From positions 1,730,001 through 1,794,000 of the forward strand of contig NC_018870.1 of assembly GCF_000305935.1 (NCBI RefSeq): 64,000 nucleotides of DNA, read 5' to 3'. The notes under the pieces were generated by a model. It was not told the origin of the DNA. It searched no databases and saw only the letters and a program-made list of their open reading frames with translations. The position numbers and the translations under genes are program-made. The DNA is from Thermacetogenium phaeum DSM 12270 (GTDB lineage Bacteria; Bacillota; DSM-12270; Thermacetogeniales; Thermacetogeniaceae). Of this stretch, positions 62,541-64,000 are shown one piece after another. The stretch's first letter is position 1, and each line of letters starts with the position of its first letter.

Positions 62541-62828
62541 CTAACCGAACAAAGCCCGAACTATCTTTTTGGAATCCTCGCTGACTACGCTGTAATAAAC
62601 CTCCGACCCGCAACGCCTTCCTTCAATGATCCCGACACTGCGCAGCTTAGCCAGATGCTGAGAAATGGTCGACTGGGGCATCTCCAGACAGGATTGTATG
62701 TGAGAAACGTTACAACTTTCCTGCGCCATCAAACCCCTGACTATACAGAGCCGCACAGGATTCGCCAGAGCCTTCAAAACCTCCGCCTTTTCCTTAAACA
62801 ACCGTGGATTTGTAGTATAGGTCTCCAA
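62541..62828 (-). CDS. ArsR/SmtB-family regulator
   Basis: A 95-residue winged-helix repressor with the family core VLKALANPVRLCIVRGLM and MPQSTISQHLAKLRSVGIIE. Cysteines occur at LCIV, ESCNV, QSCLE and RRCGS, so it may sense metals or reactive sulfur. Given that the next gene is a persulfide-handling oxidoreductase, sulfur sensing as in SqrR/BigR is plausible, though the Cys positions are not shown to match. Confidence 0.92.
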   Translation of the reverse strand: METYTTNPRLFKEKAEVLKALANPVRLCIVRGLMAQESCNVSHIQSCLEMPQSTISQHLAKLRSVGIIEGRRCGSEVYYSVVSEDSKKIVRALFG

Positions 62829-63071
62829 TCCCTCTATTGCCGCTCACCTCTAGTCCGGGTCGCTACTTTTTCTTTATTAATATATTACAATATCATGATG
62901 CTATGTCAAGGTAAATTTTGTATTCCAGGATTAAATTTATCTTGAGTTGAGACTTCTTTTACGAAAAAGGGCAGAAACCGTCCCCCTCCTGAAGTTCGAA
63001 TTATAGTGTAAGTCAGCTGGGGATTTCTGCATAAATAAAATAGACAAAATGAAGGGAGGTCGAGAAACATC

Positions 63072-63731
63072 ATGATGAAAAGACGCTACCTAACGCTAAC
63101 CTTAGCGGCAATGCTTTTGCTCGGCATCATAGCGTCCCCCGCCTGGGCTGCCGCGGGGACAAGATTTTCCGACATCAAAAACCACTGGGCAGCTCCCCAA
63201 ATTAATTCGGTCTGCAGTCAGGGAATCATGAACGGCGTGGGAAACAGCCTGTTCGCCCCAGACCGGGCGATAACAAGGGCAGAGCTGGCCGTCTGCCTCA
63301 ATAACGCCTTCAAGCTGGACACCGGAGACAAAGAATTGGGCGAGGCTCCTTCCCTTGAAGACTACTACGACGATGTCCAACCGGGAAAATGGTTCAGCGA
63401 CGCCGTCCTGTTGTGCGCCATCAACGATATCTTTCCAACCACCAACAGAAGCTTTAACCCGAGCGCACCGGTAACCCGCATTGAGGCCGCCCAGGCGATC
63501 GCAAAATGCTTTACCGCAAAAAAGATACCCGTTACATACATTATGATCTGGCCTATTTATAAAGATCTGACCGATGAGGAAACAAGCAAGATAGTTTTCG
63601 CCAGCAATACCGGGATCATGAAGGGATTCAACGGCTATTTCCGCCCCTACGATCCCATGACGAGGGCAGAAGCCGCCTGCGCCCTCGACCGCACGGTGTC
63701 CATCATCAAAGAATGCGAACTGGCAGAGTAA
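63072..63731 (+). CDS. S-layer homology (SLH) domain protein
   Basis: A 219-residue exported protein: signal peptide residues 1-27 (ending AWA) followed by three SLH modules (FSDIKNHWAAPQINSVCSQG and ITRAELAVCL; DVQPGKWFSDAVLLC and VTRIEAAQAI; the third ends MTRAEAACAL). SLH triplets bind secondary cell-wall polymer. It has no other domain, so it may be a cell-surface adaptor. GGGAGG precedes the start. Confidence 0.93.
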   Translation: MMKRRYLTLTLAAMLLLGIIASPAWAAAGTRFSDIKNHWAAPQINSVCSQGIMNGVGNSLFAPDRAITRAELAVCLNNAFKLDTGDKELGEAPSLEDYYDDVQPGKWFSDAVLLCAINDIFPTTNRSFNPSAPVTRIEAAQAIAKCFTAKKIPVTYIMIWPIYKDLTDEETSKIVFASNTGIMKGFNGYFRPYDPMTRAEAACALDRTVSIIKECELAE

Positions 63732-63805
63732 CACCAGGGAAAGAGAGCGCCGGTGGGATCCGTCTCGGCGCCCCCCACGAACGGTTTTAAAGGGCAGCCA
63801 TCGCA

Positions 63806-63829
63806 AAGCGGGCACTTTCGTGCCCGCTT
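63806..63829 (+). terminator. Terminator after the SLH gene
   Basis: A perfect 10-bp stem AAGCGGGCAC/GTGCCCGCTT with a TTTC loop, followed by AAATTTACTTT. It may also serve the minus-strand gene ending at 63883. Confidence 0.75.
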
Positions 63830-63882
63830 AAATTTACTTTAAAGTCAACCGGCCTCTTCTTCAGGGAGCTAAAAACCGCCCC

Positions 63883-64000
63883 TTATTCCGGCAGACTGCG
63901 GTAGTGAAAAACAGCCAGGATGCCGGTAGCGACCCTGATGCAGGGATGCGGCCTGGTGATGACGTTAGAAACCGTATACTGACACCTTCCGTCCAGATCC
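63883..64000 (-). CDS. C-terminal end of an unidentified protein (window edge)
   Basis: The minus strand carries an open frame to the window edge, ending NVITRPHPCIRVATGILAV, then FHYRSLPE and a TAA at 63883. Its coding-like composition suggests the last 38 residues of a real gene. The family is not recognised from this fragment. Confidence 0.5.
   Translation of the reverse strand, partial: DLDGRCQYTVSNVITRPHPCIRVATGILAVFHYRSLPE

Overview
The window looks like a chromosomal segment of an anaerobic, endospore-lineage Firmicute (class Clostridia, possibly a thermophilic or syntrophic acetogen-like member). I infer this from a peptide ABC transporter next to a DUF917/PucR pair, a two-gene (P1/P2) glycine cleavage operon under a tandem glycine riboswitch, an iron-sulfur serine dehydratase, a YwlG-type protein, the mnmA-iscS-rarA-trxA block, an agr-type quorum-sensing locus, a CoA-disulfide-reductase/rhodanese/TusA/DsrE fusion, an SLH-domain protein and many insertion sequences. 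No species can be named from the sequence alone.

Layout. 1-4317 (minus): a dipeptide/oligopeptide ABC transporter (DppC partial, DppB, lipoprotein SBP) preceded by a DUF917 enzyme, with a PucR regulator upstream (4504-6183). 6232-15483 (minus): an amino-acid block of serine dehydratase (sdaAA, sdaAB), a DUF436/YwlG protein, lipoate ligase, lipoamide dehydrogenase and gcvPB-gcvPA-gcvH-gcvT. Together these can convert glycine to C1 units, CO2 and ammonia, and serine to pyruvate. The leader of gcvT holds a promoter, a tandem glycine riboswitch and two mutually exclusive hairpins. 15969-18618: a complete transposable element with 13-bp terminal inverted repeats and an 8-bp target duplication. It carries a DruA-like DUF4338 gene overlapping a DDE transposase gene and sits 11 bp upstream of the gcv promoter -35 box. 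18885-25552 (minus): AI-2E-type membrane protein, small proteins, PRC-barrel protein, mnmA, iscS, rarA, trxA and small ORFs. 25765-30641: a MoxR-like ATPase/VWA pair (plus) convergent with mnmG (minus). 30989: rhomboid protease.

31898-52100 is the most unusual part. An agr-type operon (multi-TM protein, Spo0B-like histidine kinase, AgrB, LytTR regulator) is followed by agrD, encoding a 42-residue cyclic-lactone-type precursor. Downstream the same cassette recurs in intact, truncated or deleted form: LytTR-like repeats, a conserved leader of about 130 nt, agrD, a conserved 3' spacer, then a different secreted or lipoprotein gene. A second intact agrD ORF, one 5'-truncated copy, one 3'-truncated copy, one deleted copy and a relic of a second LytTR regulator are all visible. 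IS256, IS1634 and IS605/TnpB fragments lie among them. The cargo genes include Tyr/Trp-rich secreted proteins of no family I recognise, a beta-propeller/NlpC-P60 protein, a propeller lipoprotein and a lipoprotein with toroid-type repeats.

52808-57688 (minus): tRNA-Glu and tRNA-Gln genes are separated from gltX by an ISL3 element and an ISLre2-type element. 57852-64000: a HEPN-like protein, a 2[4Fe-4S] ferredoxin, a class-D-like sortase, an FmdB-like zinc ribbon, the four-domain CoA-disulfide-reductase fusion with an ArsR regulator, an SLH protein, and the 3' end of an unidentified minus-strand gene at the window edge.
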